Below, one piece after another: positions 56,220 through 60,000 of a DNA stretch of 60,000 nt. Source of the stretch: Symsagittifera roscoffensis (lineage: Eukaryota > Xenacoelomorpha > Acoela > Convolutidae); assembly GCF_963678635.1 (NCBI RefSeq), contig NC_087062.1:3871556-3931555 (forward strand). Reading direction: 5' to 3'. Both the position numbers and the translations under genes were made by a program. Each line of letters opens with the position of its first letter. The stretch's first letter is position 1. The notes under the pieces are model-generated. The model searched no databases and was not told the DNA's origin. It saw nothing but the letters and a program-made list of their open reading frames with translations.

Positions 56220-57216
56220 AAAAATTGAGCAAACAAATTTATCTTTCGAAGACTACGCTTCCCGAGCGCATATAGCGCCGCTTTCGTAGAACCGTACCAA
56301 TGTAACAAGCAATGTAGCATCATGAAAGAACTTGAAACTATCGAAAAAAATTAAAATCACCAAATTTGTCATACCTAATGTAGAATTGGCGATTCTACTG
56401 TATAACATGCATTACTAACCTGAGCGTAAGAATGATTAGTGTCATTAACTTAAGTAGTAAAGCAAACAAATGGTCGAGTTCAAAATAGTTCATTCTTCCA
56501 ACATATCGTCCCTCCTATGCCAGCAAATAAAATTTGACAAAATCGGCGAACACCCCCATAAAAAAATCGGCGAAACCCCCCCCCCCCCCCCAAAAAAAAA
56601 TCGGAACTAAGGCAGCTGCTGTTGTGAAATTCAGAGGAGCGATACTAGAGATGATTCGACCCCGGCATACAAAAAACGGGACCCTCAGACTCTTGGGGGG
56701 CAAGTGATAACGGTCCCCGGAAGTGTAAATGGCCCTAGCAGGACTCGGAAACTAGCAGCGGTAATAGGCTAAAATTTTAATGTATTGTTATCCTAGTTGA
56801 GGGAAGCTTAAATTCGGAACCCCAGACCCCTAGGCTTCCCACTTCCGGTTTTATGCCCTAAATTAACAAACCCACCCCTAACTTCTCGGCCTCTTATGAG
56901 CGCAGGGAGCTGAAACTTGGAGGGTTGATAGGTAGTAGCTAGATACATCGTGTTATAATTTGAAGCAAATCCGGCATTTGGACCGGAAGTTATTAGCACT
57001 TAGGAAAATTACCCCCCGAAACCGGAAACAGGCAATTTACGCAAAATAATGGACGATGGCATTATGATTTTATTGCGGCAATCGACATAAGATACGAACC
57101 CCGAAAAAAGGCCCCTTGTGAGTGAAAACCCTCCGGCGACTCCTTCCGGTGTTAATAGCCTTTTTCCGGAAAAAGCGAAAATGTGTCTTAGAAATGGGAT
57201 AACTTGTGAAGTACGA
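56220..57216. other. Spacer between duplicate copies, GC-richer repeat DNA
   Basis: Contains a 16-C run (56576-56591) and a block (56640-57180) with GACCGGAAGTTATTAGCAC, CACTTCCGGTTTTATGCCC and GGGAGCTGAAACTTGGAGGG phrases, compositionally unlike the rest of the window. The minus-strand frame at 56808-56999 reads through this block and is not convincing as a gene. Confidence 0.5.
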
Positions 57217-60000
57217 AAGTATTTGAGGATTAAAAAATCATAGTTGATTTTATGTTGTTTATCGAATCCATAACGGATTTCTGGTGTCTACCTATCACTT
57301 GCATTGAAATAAGGAAAAAAAAATTTGAAGCATTTAAAAGATTAGAATCTTGAAAAAAAAAATGAAATTTAGAAAAACAGAACTGTTTATTTTTGAAAAG
57401 TCTCATTTTTCGAAATTCAAAGAAAAAATAATGGACTGAAAGCTCTTTGAATTTCTATAACAATTTATGATTGACACATTTTTGATAAAACAAACCTTGT
57501 GAAAAACGGATCAATAGGTAAAATTTTTATTTCGCTGGGAAATTCGATAATTAAATTCCACTTTCTAAACTAGAAGTCGATCATGTTTTTCGGGACGTTT
57601 ACACTTTCACTTTACACTACGTCCATCGAATCTTGAAAATTTTTAAAATTTCGGTCACACTAAATTGTACACAGACGCGAAGCAGCGCTTAGAAAACACT
57701 TGCAAGAACACGGCCAAAAAGCAGCTCTATCAAGTGAAATAAGAAAAAATAGACATAAACCTCGAACTAGAAAAACTCGACTGCGTGTAGGATTCGAAAC
57801 TGAGACTGATATTTGCAAGTAATAATTTAGAATATAACAAACTGAAGGAATCAACACTAACTTTGCATGTAACAAATCGCAAAGTATAAAGCCACATTAT
57901 GAATGAATAAAGCATTTCAAAAAATTGCGAGATATATTGAGCTAGAAAAATTCTGAAATCGAGTTTTCATTATTGTTATGTTGTTTGAAACAAATCACTT
58001 TTTTCGGTTCATTTGATGAATTAAAAGTGCATTAACTGTGGTAACTTATGACTATTCGAATGTCAAAGCACATGCTACCAAAAAGGTGTAAAGGTGCCCC
58101 AAAAGTAGCACCGATTTCGGCAACTTAGATTGGAAAAAAGAAGGATCGTACTAAAAACACTCGCTTCACAAAAGTATTTAACTTAAGCATCTAGCATAAA
58201 AGCAAACTAACAGTAGCAATTAACTTATTCAAATAACTAAGCAAAGAACAGAAACCAAAAATCAAACGTAACAGCAAGCAAAACAAAAAGCATAAAAAGC
58301 GGTTGCATTTAAATTTGATGCTCTAATATTGGCAAAAACACTCGATAAAAGACATAAACTACAGCAAAAAAAATCTGACAAGGAAGCTGGCAAAACTGAG
58401 CCGAATGCCATGAAGCCAAAAAAAAAACATTCTAAGTCGAAAAAACATAAAATTGCAAAAAATTTTAGTTTAATGAGCATTGTTTTTAGGTAGTATATAA
58501 ACCAGCCGAAGTAGAAACCAGCCAAGTTTGAACCAGACGAAAAACGTTAAAGCTATAGAATAGTAATGTAACAATAAAGTAACAGTTACGAAATTTATGC
58601 AAATTTCATTCATTTGATGTAACTTTTCGGCTGGCTTATAAACACCGCGCATTTTCAGTTGGTTTATACATCGGCTGGTTTATTCATTCTCGTTTTTTAT
58701 GGTTTAAAAATATATAATGCATACCACACAGTCACAGCTCCAGACAATAGTAAAAGCTAGCATTGGGTAAGGAAGTAGTGTACGAGAAAAATTGAGATAT
58801 GTACTATAATATCTATGGAACCCTGAAAATCACAACACACTCCCTTTTAACCATCAATCATTCACGTTTTTTTCGCGTCAATTCCACTTTTGTCTTTGAA
58901 CAGCGTAATTTCATGCCTTTCAGCAAATGTATTTGAATTGAACTTAAAAACATAGCAAACACAATTGGCAAAAAGTGAAGGGGGAAGAGAAAATGGTGGG
59001 ATCTGGGCCGTGGTCTAATAAAAAATAAGCTGGAAAAGAGTCAATATGCGGAAGAAACTAGGTTCATCGGCTCTTAAGAAACAAAATCAAAATGCCAAAA
59101 ATCAATTTTGACTGTGAACCACTTTTTCATAATTTTTCTTAAAAATCCACAGGACCTATACAGGTGACTTCACTTCGTTTATCGACACTAAATAACTCTT
59201 GGTATTTTGGCTAAATTTCAAGGCAAACTTTCAATGCTTTGGCTGCTTATAAACTATTTACAAAATTTTTCTACATATATTTTTACAAGAAAAAAAACTG
59301 TCCTGTAGTTTCAATTTCGCAATTTTATTAACTTTTAACTTGCAAATGGACACTTACTTTTTTGGAACAATTTCGCTCCGGTTTCTCCTTCCATTGCGGG
59401 AAGCTACCAATACCAGCCTGCAATATTTCCAGAGAAGGCAGGCCATGTGTGGTGAAGTTATGGGGTCTCATATTCCCACCATCCATCACACTCTTCTTGG
59501 GTAAAGTATTAAGAGTGAAACTAAAATAGGAACAGGGATAGCTGGTTGCAGTGCAAGTAGCAGAGAATGTTCAGACCACATAAATTTAAGTTGAGAAAAT
59601 CAAATAGAACAGAAAAAAAACCAAGAAAAATCTGAGAAGAAAAATCTGAATTTTATTAACAATTAATCGTCGGCGAAAAGTTCATTATCTTCAAGTTATA
59701 CTAATTTAATTAGTCAACCTATTTTACATCTCTAAAAACTGGTTTTGTAAATAGCGCAATAGCTGATAAATTAAATCTTCCTTAATTAAATAGGGAAGCA
59801 TTTTCAATCCACAATAAATACAGGGCTCGAAGAGTTTTGTTGTCTAATTTTGACAATTTCAGAGCAGCATGTTAATTGATCCATTTTTATTTAACTTCCG
59901 CTGAACAAACTTCAATCTAAATAAGAGATGAATCAATTCGCTCGTCCACAATTCACATAATTTAGTCTCTCTAAAAACTGACCCGTATTTGGAGCATGGT
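57217..60000. repeat. Long direct duplication, right copy, runs off the window
   Basis: This is parallel to 53355-56161. It includes the duplicate SINE, the duplicate exon (59358-59520) and, at the last bases, the donor side of the second duplicated exon. The true right boundary is outside the window. Confidence 0.92.
59358..59520 (-). CDS. Ectodomain exon, right duplicate
   Basis: Same length, splice sites and phase as 55495-55657. The coding change seen is GAC to GAA. It is intact, so it can be either the authentic exon or a functional extra copy. Confidence 0.6.

Noticed and set aside
53798-58652. Pairs of hydrophobic minus-strand frames (53798, 54448 and their copies at 57660, 58262)
   Set aside because: They are duplicated with the segment and consist of AT-rich sequence rich in Phe, Leu and Tyr; the first pair overlaps a SINE.
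1-60000. CRISPR array or bacterial operon
   Set aside because: No regular short direct repeats with unique spacers; genes have spliceosomal introns and no ribosome-binding sites. The regular arrays present are a satellite and minisatellites.

Overview
The window is eukaryotic nuclear DNA from an animal. It is AT-rich, protein-coding sequence is split by GT-AG introns, and most of the length is repeats. The best-supported gene is a SPAG1 orthologue, a dynein-arm assembly co-chaperone, which implies an animal with motile cilia. Several genes carry a splice-acceptor sequence a few bases before the start codon. That fits either 5'UTR introns or spliced-leader trans-splicing, so a lineage such as tunicates, cnidarians or flatworms is possible, but I cannot name the species.

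Layout. 1-7.3 kb: nested tandem duplications (a ~2.5 kb unit, inside which an ~880 bp unit is re-duplicated) with a conserved three-arm hairpin. 9.7-17.3 kb: decayed coding relics, probably of a large mobile element (zinc-ribbon fragment on the minus strand; 'F54H12.2-like' relic on the plus strand). 17.6-19.2 kb: minisatellites. 20.0-31.0 kb: a minus-strand cluster of at least three divergent secreted CAP/SCP-like genes or fragments, riddled with MITEs and tRNA-derived SINEs, and including one 200-N assembly gap. 31.3-36.9 kb: foldback and tandem repeats, no gene seen.

37.6-46 kb is the gene-dense part, all on the minus strand: SPAG1 (three coding exons, 1005 aa), a CHTOP-like gene upstream of it, then three short coding segments (a membrane-protein terminal exon, another short terminal exon, and a 58-aa membrane protein), with a ~165 bp satellite array (43.4-44.9 kb) between them.

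46.9-60 kb holds a multi-exon single-pass membrane protein on the minus strand that I assembled from phase-matched exons (extracellular exons, transmembrane exon, acidic cytoplasmic exon, terminal exon). A small plus-strand three-exon gene sits inside its largest intron. A segment of at least 2.8 kb carrying one whole and one partial extracellular exon is present twice, 3862 bp apart. The rest of this region is SINE heads, homopolymer tracts and unrecognised AT-rich DNA.

There is no sign of a bacterial system, CRISPR array, rRNA gene or intact tRNA gene. The items most worth following are the duplicated exon module of the unknown membrane protein, the divergent CAP cluster, the possible SPAG1 operon/trans-splice junction, and the nested micro-exon gene.
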